DNA from: Chitinophagaceae bacterium
Lineage (GTDB): Bacteria; Bacteroidota; Bacteroidia; Chitinophagales; Chitinophagaceae
DNA length: 64,000 bases
Direction of reading: 5' to 3'
NCBI GenBank assembly: GCA_016720775.1
Contig: JADKJX010000004.1
Location: 62,001-126,000 of the forward strand
Below the pieces are notes generated by a model. That model was not told the DNA's origin and did no database searches. It saw only the letters and a program-made list of their open reading frames with translations. The stretch's first letter is position 1; each line of letters starts with the position of its first letter. The translations under genes and the position numbers were made by a program. This document shows positions 27,201 to 34,835 of this stretch, piece after piece.

Positions 27201-28142
27201 GGTGGCCCGGCTGCTCCCGGAACACCGGCTAATAATCCAAGGAACTTCAATGGAGCTGTTAGTTTTGTTGCAAGCTTCCCTGCCTGTACATCTCCGGCCA
27301 GAACTGTGGTTGTTACAGTTAACCAGCCAACAAGTGTTGTTACCCAACCGGTTGATCAGACGATCTGTACCGATAAGGTTGCAAGCTTTACAGTTGTACC
27401 AGGTGGCAGTGGTCCATTCAGCTACCAATGGCAGTTAAGTACCGACAACGGTAATACATTTGCCAACATTGCAAATGGCGGGGTTTACAGTGGTGCAACA
27501 TCAGCTACACTGGTGATCACAGCTCCACCGGTTTCAATGAATAACTACCAATTCCGTTGTATCGTAACCGGTGCGGCACCATGTGCATCTGCCACTTCAT
27601 TCAAAGCGTTGTTGCGGGTTAACCCGCTTCCAACTGTTGTAATTACAGCAGCGCCATACACGAGGTTATTACCGGGATTGATAACAACGATATCATCTAC
27701 GGTATCTCCAAATGCGGCTCAAACCTATTCCTGGTTCCGCAATGGAGCACCTTACGGAGGTAATACAGCATCACTTACCCTTGATGTAGATAAACTGGGT
27801 GATTACAGGCTCCGTGTTACGGATGTGAACGGATGTACCAATACATCCAATACGATCTCTATACTCGATTCTGTAAGCGGAAGATGCTTCGTTTATCCTA
27901 ACCCGACCAATGGAGAGTTTGATGTTAGATACTACAGTGTCTTAAACAACTCTTCACTGCCAAGGACTGTTACGGTTTACAATGCCAGTGGCGAAAGGGT
28001 ACTTACCCAGATGTACAGCGTTGGAGCTCCGTATCAAAGGATGCATGTTGACATGCGTAAGAATGGAAAAGGCCTGTATTGGGTAGAAGTTGGTGACAGA
28101 AATGGCAACCGGCTGACCATGTGCAGGGTAGTGATACAATAA
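21249..28142 (+). CDS. 2297-aa T9SS cargo with YCF48-like, Ig-like and two P domains
   Basis: A secreted multidomain surface protein with a signal peptide at 1-28 (ending GGSVFSQG). Residues 40-780 hold at least nine Asp-box/YCF48-like repeats of the type TTDGGxxW (for example TTDGGATWNF, TTDGGNTWID, TTDAGATWTD). About 797-870 is SprB-like (SGSITITASGGLAPYTYQLD). Ig-like domains lie near 1214-1310 and 2027-2125 (YQWQLST in both). Two proprotein-convertase-type P domains occur at about 1349-1518 and 1624-1787 (HTWVGDMVFAVKAPNG and HTWNGDMVFVLKAPNG). The end (CFVYPNPTNGEFDVRY ... YWVEVGD) is a type A T9SS sorting domain. No catalytic domain is recognisable; a role in adhesion or matrix formation is likely. 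It is divergent from the other giant gene across about 90 nt. Confidence 0.92.
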   Translation: MFMKHFNLRKTCFLLVLILVTGGSVFSQGFNTTNWKFSNPKQFGFTVLDVDYFDNNNAIAVGSNGGIAKTTDGGLNWTYGVFTYINPASFKVTANFNDVHYVTSTVAYAVGSLGAMAKTTDGGATWNFVSTPLFPNTKNINACWFVDANKGYIGGEQNNTSDSLPKLYVTLNGGSTWDSIAAPPANGVSRVGYIGNALIPSVLYPVNAKLKEIFRIEFINDSTGYISGSNSYGVTLFPSVSFRATSTTVCTPLATFLTSGSMAASLLWKFKSGVLTDYSLSKERLGYTGINTNTINCTAAFATVTPVTQQYRAMNIINDSTVVLMSFNNNTVVKVYTGKNDSTANVNAPGVFEKGKYEVLNFPFPPTQGPNAGPPIPNPQVLLASNPYQMRRTANGTLVVNGNFGRMFKSVDTGRNWIQDITLPQGQNFSNDGVWAMDIAPNGRFLSMGSNGTTADSMPGSPWHSNYNATPASASYNDMEFIDCNNGIAAGGSSITVTTDGGNTWIDRASPVLAALFANITHLSYVSPTKVYFTTNIGNIYRSANQAVNLSPVFAEPLGGQVNDIAWQGADSLWAVGFSSFSVPTASRQGKVYRSFNNAATWDTIPVGPIGSLSFTPRAMDFPTRSIGYICGTRNYVYKTTDAGATWTDISPFPALTPQLSYSAIQALNKDTIFVIGVGFPRKAVYRTTDGGANWTDITGNILTTGVGNLNGILMHDINNGYVMTPGGALLVTNNGGTSWTLDLAPTGNLFTTAAFVPKTVGPGVSMINRKMLVSGPNISGAPIMEYGNPANTQVNSTELITGAACSTPNSGSITITASGGLAPYTYQLDAGAFQPSNVFNGVSAGIHTITIKDAYCGLLTKTVTVALNDDQVLNTNITSATICAGAPVQLIASGNSTTYSWSPALGLSNPNIANPIATPLVTTTYTVTATLNSCVKTKDVTITVNSNPALVIVAVPGTTLCQGDPAALTVYETGGPVATTLTQSTSTAITQFNSVSCNAGGLHTDNSYWRAYNLATLGLSGPITINTVTFGIEQAAGGTQPVVANLYTSAGAFPGGVRTLVGTQTFNVPNQALTLFTGTFTTPVTVPNTAILVVELFTPSGQATGRSFFIGSNAAAQTGPSYLSAAACGVPNPTDVAAIGFPNMHIILNLGGTTPGIGAIATGTFLWSPAAGLSSTTTNPVAASPAVTTTYTVVRTTPAGCVGSANITLNVNTRPTVTSQPANATACATSPATFTVTGTGTGVTYQWQLSTTGAGGPWVNLANGAPYSGVTTPTLTVNPVTVLMSGYRYRCVLSGVCPPLATENISNSAILTVNTLPVVVLNPAGPVCGGVAGINGTLIVAGSAPPPVPGSVTVNSGAISVPVPDNTPAGATHTLAVSTVPANATITGVTVTWTMPHTWVGDMVFAVKAPNGEILNLDYLISITGPGPSTGFVNTAISSAGVNALSTGSGTYTGTFRADAVITNVNAGAGGPTGFTPTQTTWPPLYGTPNGNWVLAMKDAFAGDVGTLTSWSIKIDYTTPGVGGAPLTYTWSPAAGLYTNATATIPYIAGAQTDRVYAAPTAFTAYTCTGTNTVTGCTNTNVVLVNYTPPAPNVTPSSVTMCLGDPAVRLTSSTSSNTSVQFCSGPINVPVPDASLTGATSVINVSGLPTTCNISAMSVTWNMTHTWNGDMVFVLKAPNGNILNLDYFLSSTGGAGATTGFVNTNVSSTGVAALSSGSGTYTGTFKADALLTGPFGPAGPNGFVPTVTSWAPLWSTPNGAYTLAMYDGGGGDLGVLTSWCLNVTYTCGVPATAAVWTPNGVNSGLFNDAAATIPYTGTPRDTVWTRPTPSGVYPYQVTVQSLPAPPANVTTPMAGGNGNNLVAFNVRNNNGYPVTLSSISSNSFGSGAVVSRAFWSATPIAGNPGPIAGPGWTQFGTANNTVTAGTLNLLMSGLTLTVNPGQTIGIAIDMTGATFPAYTNGTGTVQTYSAGGCDIITDGNVGWGGPAAPGTPANNPRNFNGAVSFVASFPACTSPARTVVVTVNQPTSVVTQPVDQTICTDKVASFTVVPGGSGPFSYQWQLSTDNGNTFANIANGGVYSGATSATLVITAPPVSMNNYQFRCIVTGAAPCASATSFKALLRVNPLPTVVITAAPYTRLLPGLITTISSTVSPNAAQTYSWFRNGAPYGGNTASLTLDVDKLGDYRLRVTDVNGCTNTSNTISILDSVSGRCFVYPNPTNGEFDVRYYSVLNNSSLPRTVTVYNASGERVLTQMYSVGAPYQRMHVDMRKNGKGLYWVEVGDRNGNRLTMCRVVIQ

Positions 28143-28169
28143 ATATTTGCGTTTCAATGTTCAAGTTTG

Positions 28170-28203
28170 AAGGAGTTGCTGTAAAAGGCAACTCCTTTTT
28201 TTT
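28170..28203 (+). terminator. Rho-independent terminator after the 2297-aa gene
   Basis: AAGGAGTTGC (28170-28179) pairs perfectly with GCAACTCCTT (28188-28197) around an 8-nt loop and is followed by a T-run to 28203. Confidence 0.92.
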
Positions 28204-28260
28204 GTTGGCGTTAAAGCAGGCATTAAATTATTAAATTTTCAATAATTATTGAAAATTTAA

Positions 28261-28268
28261 TATCTTTG
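28261..28268 (+). promoter_or_regulatory. -7 box of the NDH-2 gene
   Basis: TATCTTTG matches TAnnTTTG. The ATG at 28287 lies 19 nt further on, leaving a leader of about 12 nt; this supports starting the gene at 28287 and not at the TTG at 28266, which is part of the box. Confidence 0.6.
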
Positions 28269-28286
28269 TACAGAAATACAAAGCAT

Positions 28287-28571
28287 ATGAAACTCATAAT
28301 ACTAGGTGGTGGCTTTGGAGGACTGAGGCTGGCACGCAAACTCAGCAATAAACCCGGTTTTGATATTACCCTGATAGACCGTTTTAATTACCACCAGTTT
28401 CAGCCTTTATTTTACCAGGTAGCCACAGCCGGGCTGGATGCAAGCAATATTTCCTTTCCCCTGCGCAAGGTTTTTCAGAAAAGCAGGAACGTTCATTTTC
28501 GCATGGCGGAAGTGAAGCAAATCCTTTTGGAAGAAAAAAGTGATCACCGATATTGGCGTATTTGCATTTGA
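28287..28571 (+). CDS. Type II NADH dehydrogenase, N-terminal part (frameshifted)
   Basis: This is the FAD-binding start of a single-subunit NADH:quinone oxidoreductase, a peripheral inner-membrane enzyme that passes electrons from NADH to menaquinone without pumping protons. MKLIILGGGFGGLRLARKL holds the dinucleotide-binding GGGFGG motif, and DRFNYHQFQPLFYQVATAGL is the family signature after the FAD strand. At ILLEEK the frame breaks at the A6 run 28534-28539; the residues after that (SDHRYWRICI) are out of frame. Removing one A (or adding two) yields LLEEKVITDIGVFAFDVLVI and joins the second part. Confidence 0.85.
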   Translation: MKLIILGGGFGGLRLARKLSNKPGFDITLIDRFNYHQFQPLFYQVATAGLDASNISFPLRKVFQKSRNVHFRMAEVKQILLEEKSDHRYWRICI

Positions 28572-29592
28572 TGTACTGGTGATCGCAACCGGGGCCGATA
28601 CCAATTTCTTCGGCAACCAAAATCTCATTGACAACGCTTTCCCGATGAAGAGTACGGTAGAAGCCTTGCAGCTACGCCACCGTTTATTACACAATTTTGA
28701 AGATGCTTTGAATGTAAAAGATGAACTGGAACTGCAGCGCCTGATGAACATTGTGGTGGTTGGTGCCGGGCCTACTGGCGTAGAGTTAAGTGGAGCCATT
28801 GCCGACATGAAACGTTTTGTGTTGCCAAAGGATTATCCCGAGCTTGATTTTTCAAAGATGAAGATCTACCTGCTGGAAGGAACCGGCAAAACACTGGCAG
28901 CCATGAGTGAGAAGTCGAGCAGCCAATCTCAAAGATATTTACAGAACCTGGGTGTAACAGTTTTGACAAACAGTTTGCTGAAGGATTACGATGGAAAAAC
29001 AGTGAGCCTGCAAAATGGCGACAGCATTGAATCATCCATGCTGATCTGGGCAGCCGGTATCAAAGGGAACATACCTGATGGCATCAGCAAAGACCTCGTT
29101 GCAAGAGGTAACCGTATAAAAGTGAACAGGCATTGCCAGGTGAATGGTTTTGAGAACATTTATGCAATCGGTGATGTGGCGTACATGGAAGAACCTGCAT
29201 TTCCAAACGGCCATCCGCAGGTAGCACCAGTTGCCATGCAAATGGCGGATATGATCGCAAAGAATTTAAGAAGGGTAGGTTTTAGTTCCCCTTCAGGGGA
29301 TAGGGGCAAGAGCGGAAGCCTTCAGTTTGAAGAATTTGTTTACAACGATAAAGGAAGCATGGCTACTGTAGGAAGAAATTTAGCGGTTGTTGACATGCCA
29401 AAGCCCAAACTGCATTTTGGTGGCTTCTTTGCCTGGATGATCTGGATGGGATTGCACCTGATGCTGATACTGGGAGTGAAGAACCGCTTTTTTGTTTTTT
29501 GTAACTGGCTCTATAACTATTTTACGTACGACCAGAACCTGCGGTTGATCTTTAAAGAATTCTACCGGGAGAAAAAAAATAAAATTTTATAA
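28540..29592 (+). CDS. Type II NADH dehydrogenase, C-terminal part (frameshifted)
   Basis: This is the remainder of the NDH-2 gene, covering the second half of the FAD domain (FDVLVIATGADTNFFG), the NADH-binding domain (MNIVVVGAGPTGVELSGAIA), the conserved FENIYAIGDVAYM motif near the isoalloxazine ring and the hydrophobic C-terminal membrane-anchoring helices (WMIWMGLHLMLILGVKNRF). The restored protein of about 435 aa is of family size. The stop codon (29590-29592) directly touches the ATG of the next gene, so DUF2071 is probably translated by coupling. Confidence 0.85.
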   Translation: MITDIGVFAFDVLVIATGADTNFFGNQNLIDNAFPMKSTVEALQLRHRLLHNFEDALNVKDELELQRLMNIVVVGAGPTGVELSGAIADMKRFVLPKDYPELDFSKMKIYLLEGTGKTLAAMSEKSSSQSQRYLQNLGVTVLTNSLLKDYDGKTVSLQNGDSIESSMLIWAAGIKGNIPDGISKDLVARGNRIKVNRHCQVNGFENIYAIGDVAYMEEPAFPNGHPQVAPVAMQMADMIAKNLRRVGFSSPSGDRGKSGSLQFEEFVYNDKGSMATVGRNLAVVDMPKPKLHFGGFFAWMIWMGLHLMLILGVKNRFFVFCNWLYNYFTYDQNLRLIFKEFYREKKNKIL

Positions 29593-30306
29593 ATGGCCGC
29601 AACTTTTCTCACTGCCGAATGGAAGAACCTCATCATGGCAAATTATATTGTTGATCCTGCCATTCTTCAGCCATACTTGCCTTATAAAACAGAACTTGAT
29701 TTTTTTAATGGAAATGCTTACGTGAGCCTTGTTGGATTTATGTTTATGGAAACAAGGCTTATGGGCTTCAAAATTCCTTTCCATATAAATTTTGAAGAGG
29801 TGAACCTGCGCTTTTATGTAAAGCACTATGATCATGGCGAATGGAAGAGGGGAACTGTCTTTATTAAAGAGATCGTGCCAAAGCCTGCCATCAGCTTTAT
29901 TGCCAATACCATTTACCATGAAAAGTATGATACTAAAAAGATGGACCATTTTTCTGTTGACCAGGGAAAAGAATTTTCAACAGGATACCTATGGAAGCAT
30001 CAAAACAAATGGAATAAAATAGAAGCTGTAACTGAAACACTCGCATTGCCGATGCAGCCCGGCAGTGAAGAAGAATTCATTGCAGAACATTACTGGGGGT
30101 ATTCAAAATTTGATGGCCATACCACGTTTGAATATAATGTCCGGCACCCGGCGTGGAGAGTGTTTAAAGTAAAGAACTACAATATTGACTGTGACTTTGC
30201 TTCTTTGTATGGCCCGGGTTTCGCTTCCTTGCAAACAACTGTTCCCGATTCGGTTTTTATGGCAGAAGGATCTGCGGTTTCTGTTTTAAAGAAACGAAGG
30301 CTATAA
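29593..30306 (+). CDS. DUF2071 (YqjF-like) protein
   Basis: A 237-aa soluble protein of the DUF2071 family. The family pattern is visible at the start (TAEWKNLIMANYIVDPAILQPYLP), in the middle (GFMFMETRLMGFKIPFHINFEEVNLRFYV) and near AEHYWGYSKF. DUF2071 proteins have an acetoacetate-decarboxylase-like fold but no established reaction. The ATG follows the NDH-2 stop without a gap, so the two are one operon. The 3' end overlaps the convergent HEAT-like gene by 6 nt and no terminator lies between them. Confidence 0.85.
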   Translation: MAATFLTAEWKNLIMANYIVDPAILQPYLPYKTELDFFNGNAYVSLVGFMFMETRLMGFKIPFHINFEEVNLRFYVKHYDHGEWKRGTVFIKEIVPKPAISFIANTIYHEKYDTKKMDHFSVDQGKEFSTGYLWKHQNKWNKIEAVTETLALPMQPGSEEEFIAEHYWGYSKFDGHTTFEYNVRHPAWRVFKVKNYNIDCDFASLYGPGFASLQTTVPDSVFMAEGSAVSVLKKRRL

Positions 30307-30819
30307 TGGATTCAATTCTTTCAGGACTTTCTTTGCCCTGCTCTTGAACCCCGCCGTTTGATCTGGCAACTGGTCTTCAATGATCAGTTTCAATTCAGCT
30401 TTTATTTCGGGATATACTTTTGCCAGGTTTGCCAATACGCTCATGGAAAAGACCTTTACTGCCAATGGCTCTGTTGGAGACTCAAGGTATTTAAAACAGA
30501 TATCCATGATCTCGCCGTGGTGTTTTTTTGGGATTTCAATGTACTGCATCAAACGAACGCTGTTGCGCTTTACCGCATCGTGCAGGTTCGTTTTTTTTAA
30601 ATTATTGATGAACTGCTTCCAGTGTTTATTTATGAATATGGGATGGGCGATCACGCAATAACTCACCGGCCAGGCAGCCCGTTGCACCACCCGGTATTCG
30701 TCATTCAAAAACAACCCGAACAGTTGATCAAAGCGTTCCTGGCTGCTGCCTACCCACTTAACGATCTTGCTGCATTGGGCTTTGGAATGTTCTTTTAATA
30801 TTTCTTGTCTTAATTTCAC
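30301..30819 (-). CDS. HEAT-repeat-like helical protein
   Basis: A 172-aa, probably all-helical cytoplasmic protein. Helix pairs such as RFDQLFGLFLNDEYRVVQRAAWPVSYCVI, HDAVKRNSVRLMQYI and PLAVKVFSMSVLANLAKVYPEIKAEL repeat with the 30-40-residue spacing and the hydrophobic pattern of HEAT/ARM repeats, similar to DNA-alkylation-repair (AlkD-like) helical solenoids. No catalytic residue is recognisable. It is divergent from the phosphotransferase gene across 53 nt that contain a 24-nt palindrome. The function is unknown; a protein- or nucleic-acid-binding scaffold is a guess. Confidence 0.75.
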   Translation of the reverse strand: MKLRQEILKEHSKAQCSKIVKWVGSSQERFDQLFGLFLNDEYRVVQRAAWPVSYCVIAHPIFINKHWKQFINNLKKTNLHDAVKRNSVRLMQYIEIPKKHHGEIMDICFKYLESPTEPLAVKVFSMSVLANLAKVYPEIKAELKLIIEDQLPDQTAGFKSRAKKVLKELNPL

Positions 30820-30829
30820 CTGTTAAACG

Positions 30830-30853
30830 AACCTGCCTGCCGGCAGGCAGGTT
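30830..30853. repeat. 24-nt perfect GC-rich palindrome
   Basis: AACCTGCCTGCC followed by its exact complement GGCAGGCAGGTT. It fills half of the 53-nt divergent gap and ends 19 nt before the ATG at 30873. It is of the same style as the palindrome at 47148-47163, although the sequences differ. Confidence 0.8.
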
Positions 30854-30872
30854 ACACGAATTTAGCTTTTTT

Positions 30873-31889
30873 ATGCAGGATGTTTTAAGTCAATATGGTT
30901 TTTCAGAAAGTGATTGCTCCATTCAGCCCTTGGGTAATGGGCTTATCAATAGTACCTGGCTTCTTGAATCGGCCGGTAAGAAATATGTGCTGCAAAAGAT
31001 CAATCATACCATTTTCGGGTCACCGGGTGATATTGCTTACAATATCCGGTTACTGGCAGATCATTTAAGCCATGCTCACCCGGATTATTTATTTGTTTCT
31101 CCCATACGAACATTGAAGGGAGATGACTTGGTTAGTTCAGCCGAAGGATTTTTTCGCATATTCCCCTTTATTAATAATTCGCATACCATCGATGTGGTTG
31201 AAGAACCGGAACAGGCTTATGAAGCCGCAAAGCAGTTTGGCAAATTTACCAGGCTGTTATCCGGCTTTGATGCAGGCCAATTAAAGATCACGCTGCCCGA
31301 TTTTCATAACCTTGGTTTACGTTACCGCCAATTTGAAGAAGCATTACTGAATGGAAATGCCGGCAGGATAAAAGAGTCAGCAATACTTATTGACTTTATT
31401 AAAGCAAATAAAAATATCGTTGATGAATTTGAGAGAAGCAAAGCAAACCTGAAGATCCGGTGTATTCATCACGATACCAAGATCAGCAATGTTTTATTTG
31501 ATGAAGCAGGTAAGGGGCTTTGTGTGATAGACCTGGATACCATCATGCCGGGCTATTTCATCAGCGATGTGGGCGACATGATGCGTACCTATCTTTCGCC
31601 GGTGAGTGAAGAGGAGAAAGATCTTTCTAAGATCCGGGTAAGAAATGAATATTATGAGGCTATTGAACAAGGATATCTTTCTGAAATGGGAGAGGAACTG
31701 ACTTCAATAGAGAAAAGTTTCTTTCACTATTCCGGAAAATTCATGATCTATATGCAGGCCCTTCGTTTTTTAACCGATCATTTAAACAACGATAAATATT
31801 ACGGCGCAAAATACGAAGGCCATAATTTCAGCCGTGCGGGGAACCAGGCCACTTTATTGCAGCGATTAATGGAATTTAATCCCGGTTAA
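30873..31889 (+). CDS. APH-family phosphotransferase, N-acetylhexosamine-kinase-like
   Basis: A 338-aa kinase with the aminoglycoside-phosphotransferase fold. The catalytic loop is CIHHDTKISNVLFD (HxDxxxxN) and the metal-binding motif is VIDLDTIMPG; an N-terminal lobe with NSTWLLESAGKKYVLQKIN carries the ATP-binding lysine. The overall pattern resembles bacterial N-acetylhexosamine 1-kinase (NahK) more than resistance enzymes. The neighbourhood supports a sugar substrate: the gene converges, with 14 nt of overlap, on a block encoding galactosidase, mannosidase and glycosylasparaginase. The likely reaction is phosphorylation of GlcNAc or GalNAc at C1, but this is an inference. Confidence 0.8.
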   Translation: MQDVLSQYGFSESDCSIQPLGNGLINSTWLLESAGKKYVLQKINHTIFGSPGDIAYNIRLLADHLSHAHPDYLFVSPIRTLKGDDLVSSAEGFFRIFPFINNSHTIDVVEEPEQAYEAAKQFGKFTRLLSGFDAGQLKITLPDFHNLGLRYRQFEEALLNGNAGRIKESAILIDFIKANKNIVDEFERSKANLKIRCIHHDTKISNVLFDEAGKGLCVIDLDTIMPGYFISDVGDMMRTYLSPVSEEEKDLSKIRVRNEYYEAIEQGYLSEMGEELTSIEKSFFHYSGKFMIYMQALRFLTDHLNNDKYYGAKYEGHNFSRAGNQATLLQRLMEFNPG

Positions 31890-32958
31890 GATCGATCTTT
31901 TCTCCAATGGGATGTTCTGCCGTAAATTTTACCCCGAGAATTGCTGCCATGGTTTGCGCAAATTGTTCCTGGTAATATTGTTGTGCTGTCTTTACTTCTC
32001 CCTTTGCTTTAATGCCCGGGCCCATCGCTGCAAACCAGATCTGGTAAGCATCTTTTATATCACTGCCATGGTCTCTCCATTCTTCTTTTACCGCATCGCC
32101 ACGGCCGTGATCAACCGTAATGAAGAGCGCTGTTTTATTTTTATAGAACGGATCGCTCTGTACATAATTCCAGATATCCTGTATCCATTTGTCGACCATG
32201 TTTGCTGAGTTCAGGTAATCTTTATAGCGGCCGCTGTGAGCCCATTCATCCGTTTCGCCATAGGAGATATACAATACTTTTGGTTTTTTTGTCTGCAGGT
32301 AATTCATCGCTGCATAATGCGTGAAAACATCCAGGCACTCTTCTTCCCCGAAAGGCTTGTAAGAATCTTTTGCCAAAGTATTGATGACCTGCTCGGTGGC
32401 ATTGGGCATATTGCCACCAAATTGATCAAAAGCTGAATAGACAGGTATCTTACTTCTTCCTTCATTCAGTATCCGGTCAAATGCATCCCATGCACCAAAT
32501 GCTGCCACTTTATTTTTGAATTTAGGCTGTTTGTTCAAAAACTCCAACAGGTTGGTGTGCGGATTAGGAGGAAAGCCATTACTGTTTATCGCTGTATCGG
32601 GATAGCCAGTGAAAATTTCACTGTACCCGGGATAAGAGAACCAGTATGGGTTTGCATTATTTACTTTGTTACCGTTATTCCGGTTGCCGTATATCTGCCC
32701 GTTTGCCTGAACAGTGCTCCACAAGAACGGCATGATCTTTTTTCTTCTTTCAGATGCGTCATCCGCCCAGAATTTTTTATAGATGCCTGCACTGTCATAC
32801 TGGTTGAATTTATTGTTGTTGGCAATTGCACTGTCCATGCCTTTGAAAATTTCCTGCCAGCGAAACCCGTCGGTGGTGATGATGATGATATTTTCTGCGC
32901 TTTGCGAAAAAGCTGTGGTAAGATTAAATAGAAGGACAACCGCTAATATTTTTTTCAT
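31876..32958 (-). CDS. Secreted alkaline phosphatase/phosphodiesterase-family protein
   Basis: A 360-aa secreted hydrolase with signal peptide MKKILAVVLLFNLTTAFSQ. It belongs to the alkaline phosphatase superfamily (type I phosphodiesterase/nucleotide pyrophosphatase branch). Metal ligands and the active site are visible: IITTDGFRW (first Asp), PYWFSYPGYSEIFTGYPD (nucleophile region), YGETDEWAHSGRY (Asp/His), FITVDHGRGD (Asp-His) and WRDHGSD (His). It follows the GH35 stop after a 1-nt gap and is the last gene of the minus-strand catabolic block. The substrate could be a phospho- or sulfo-decorated sugar or a nucleotide. Confidence 0.88.
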   Translation of the reverse strand: MKKILAVVLLFNLTTAFSQSAENIIIITTDGFRWQEIFKGMDSAIANNNKFNQYDSAGIYKKFWADDASERRKKIMPFLWSTVQANGQIYGNRNNGNKVNNANPYWFSYPGYSEIFTGYPDTAINSNGFPPNPHTNLLEFLNKQPKFKNKVAAFGAWDAFDRILNEGRSKIPVYSAFDQFGGNMPNATEQVINTLAKDSYKPFGEEECLDVFTHYAAMNYLQTKKPKVLYISYGETDEWAHSGRYKDYLNSANMVDKWIQDIWNYVQSDPFYKNKTALFITVDHGRGDAVKEEWRDHGSDIKDAYQIWFAAMGPGIKAKGEVKTAQQYYQEQFAQTMAAILGVKFTAEHPIGEKIDLNRD

Positions 32959-32959
32959 G

Positions 32960-34762
32960 TTACTCTGCTGTTTTAAATGCTAAAATAGGTTTTGATTCTG
33001 TTTGCAACAGGTCGAAAACAATTATCTCATTGTTACCTTTCTTCAACCAACCCGCCGGGCAATATAGCCGTTGCTGCGGACCCACATTCCAGTGCCGGCC
33101 GAGGTTGTGCCCGTTCACGTATACCATCCCTTTTCTGTAACTGCTTAGATCAAAATAAGTATCTCCTGTTTCGTTCAGCGTAAAATTTCCTTTAAAGAAA
33201 AAACCTTTCCTATCATCCATGCCACGATCTGCATTTGCAACTGCTGTCACAAATTCCGGGTTCATCGGCAGCGGATAAATCTGCCAGTTCATCAATGTCA
33301 TTCCGTTTAATGTAACCCTTTCTGTGATCCCTTTTCGATCGATCATGTACTGGGCAAAGTTTATATGCCCCATACCTTCCACTAAAATGTCCAGTATGGG
33401 ATTGTCAACATCTGTTTTGGGAAGATCAACCGTCCAGTTGCCGCCATCCCTGTAAACCGTATCAATGAACTTACCATTCAAAAAAACCAATGCATAATCA
33501 TGCGGTTCCCATATTTTCAGTTTGCCGCTGTGATGACCGACCAGTTTTGTCCGGTACAACATCAATCCCTGGTTCTGGCCAAAGTCTTCCATTGGCTTTG
33601 GCTGGACGCTGATGATCGGTGCCGGCAAATGATTCCAGACAGAGGTCATGTATTTCATATTTACCGCAGGAATTTCAATTGCCGGTATTGGGTTGGGTAT
33701 ATCCGGAATTTTATGATCGGTATATTTTGCGATCATATTCCTGAGCATGAAATATTTTGGCGTTGCATTTCCCTGTTCATTAATGGGCGCATCGTAATCA
33801 TAACTGGTAATGTCGGGCTGGTACTGCGTAGGGGAGAAGGCATTGGCGCCGGCCGTAAAACCAAAATTGGTGCCTCCGTGTACCACATAAAGATTGAATG
33901 ACTTTTTATTCTTGAGTAAATATTCCATTTCTTTTTTCAGGTCATTGGTATCGGGGCGTTGCCATTTTTCGTACCAATGCGTTAACCAGCCGGGGTATGT
34001 TTCACTGCTGAAAGAAGGAACATCGGGATCGGCTTTTTTTGCCTGGTCAAAATCTGCATCGCTGCTGCCGCTGTCTAAACCGATCGCCGTACCTTTTATG
34101 TGCCCGGCTTCCAGCATAAAAGCAGTTGCACCATCAGCAGTATAAAACGGTACTTTGATCCCGTTCTTTATCCAGCCTTTCCGTAAGGCTTCTAAATAAT
34201 TTTTATCATTGCCATAGCTGCCGTACTCATTTTCTACCTGCACCATCAGTATTGGCCCGCCGTTTACACATTGCAATGGGGCGATTTCTTTTGCCAACCT
34301 GCTGATATATCTTTCCGTGGCTGCCATGTATCTTTTATCCATGCATCGGATCCTGATGTCGGGATATTTTAAAAGATAGGTGGGCAGTCCGCCAAAATCC
34401 CATTCGGCACAAACATAGGGCCCGGGGCGAAGCAGTACCCACATGCCTTCCTGCTGGCAGATGCGGATGAATTCAGCCACATCCCTGTTCTCTGTTTTGA
34501 AATCGAATTGCCCTTCTTTTGTTTCGTGGTAGTTCCAGAAAATATAGGCCGCAATCGTATTACAACCCATCGCCTTTGTCATTTGAATTCTATGCCGCCA
34601 GTATTCTTTTGGTATTCTTGCAGGATGCAATTCGCCGCTGATGATCTGGAAGGGCTTACCGTCTAATAAAAAATCATTTTTTGAAAGAGAGAAAGTATGT
34701 TTTTGAGCAGCACCCTGGCAGCAACTGAGTAAGAAGAATAAAATATAGAATAGCGGTTTCAT
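32960..34762 (-). CDS. GH35 beta-galactosidase
   Basis: A 600-aa secreted exo-beta-galactosidase of family GH35 (signal peptide MKPLFYILFFLLSCCQGAAQ). The TIM barrel covers about 25-340 with the family motifs ISGELHPARIPKEYW and LLRPGPYVCAEWDFGGLP. Acid/base E179 lies in QVENEYGSYG and nucleophile E254 in SSETYPGWLTHW; both are present. The C-terminal jelly-roll domains end with YVNGHNLGRHWNVGPQ. It should release terminal galactose from glycans. It is co-transcribed with the phosphatase family gene downstream and separated from the mannosidase by 73 nt that hold a short repeat. Confidence 0.93.
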   Translation of the reverse strand: MKPLFYILFFLLSCCQGAAQKHTFSLSKNDFLLDGKPFQIISGELHPARIPKEYWRHRIQMTKAMGCNTIAAYIFWNYHETKEGQFDFKTENRDVAEFIRICQQEGMWVLLRPGPYVCAEWDFGGLPTYLLKYPDIRIRCMDKRYMAATERYISRLAKEIAPLQCVNGGPILMVQVENEYGSYGNDKNYLEALRKGWIKNGIKVPFYTADGATAFMLEAGHIKGTAIGLDSGSSDADFDQAKKADPDVPSFSSETYPGWLTHWYEKWQRPDTNDLKKEMEYLLKNKKSFNLYVVHGGTNFGFTAGANAFSPTQYQPDITSYDYDAPINEQGNATPKYFMLRNMIAKYTDHKIPDIPNPIPAIEIPAVNMKYMTSVWNHLPAPIISVQPKPMEDFGQNQGLMLYRTKLVGHHSGKLKIWEPHDYALVFLNGKFIDTVYRDGGNWTVDLPKTDVDNPILDILVEGMGHINFAQYMIDRKGITERVTLNGMTLMNWQIYPLPMNPEFVTAVANADRGMDDRKGFFFKGNFTLNETGDTYFDLSSYRKGMVYVNGHNLGRHWNVGPQQRLYCPAGWLKKGNNEIIVFDLLQTESKPILAFKTAE

Positions 34763-34794
34763 AAATGTTGATTAGTGAACGAATGTCTAGGTTC

Positions 34795-34829
34795 CCGTCA
34801 TGGCTTCGTCGTTCTTCCTCGCTATGACG
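34795..34829. repeat. Short REP-like hairpin
   Basis: CGTCAT (34796-34801) and ATGACG (34824-34829) flank the words GGCTTCGTCGTTCTTCCTCGCT, which resemble the dispersed GCGAACGAAG-type repeat at 10065-10181. It sits between the mannosidase and GH35 genes and may attenuate read-through. Confidence 0.45.
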
Positions 34830-34835
34830 TTCCTA

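Noticed and set aside
30873..31889. Aminoglycoside resistance gene
   Set aside because: The fold is APH-like, but the sequence and neighbours fit a sugar kinase better.
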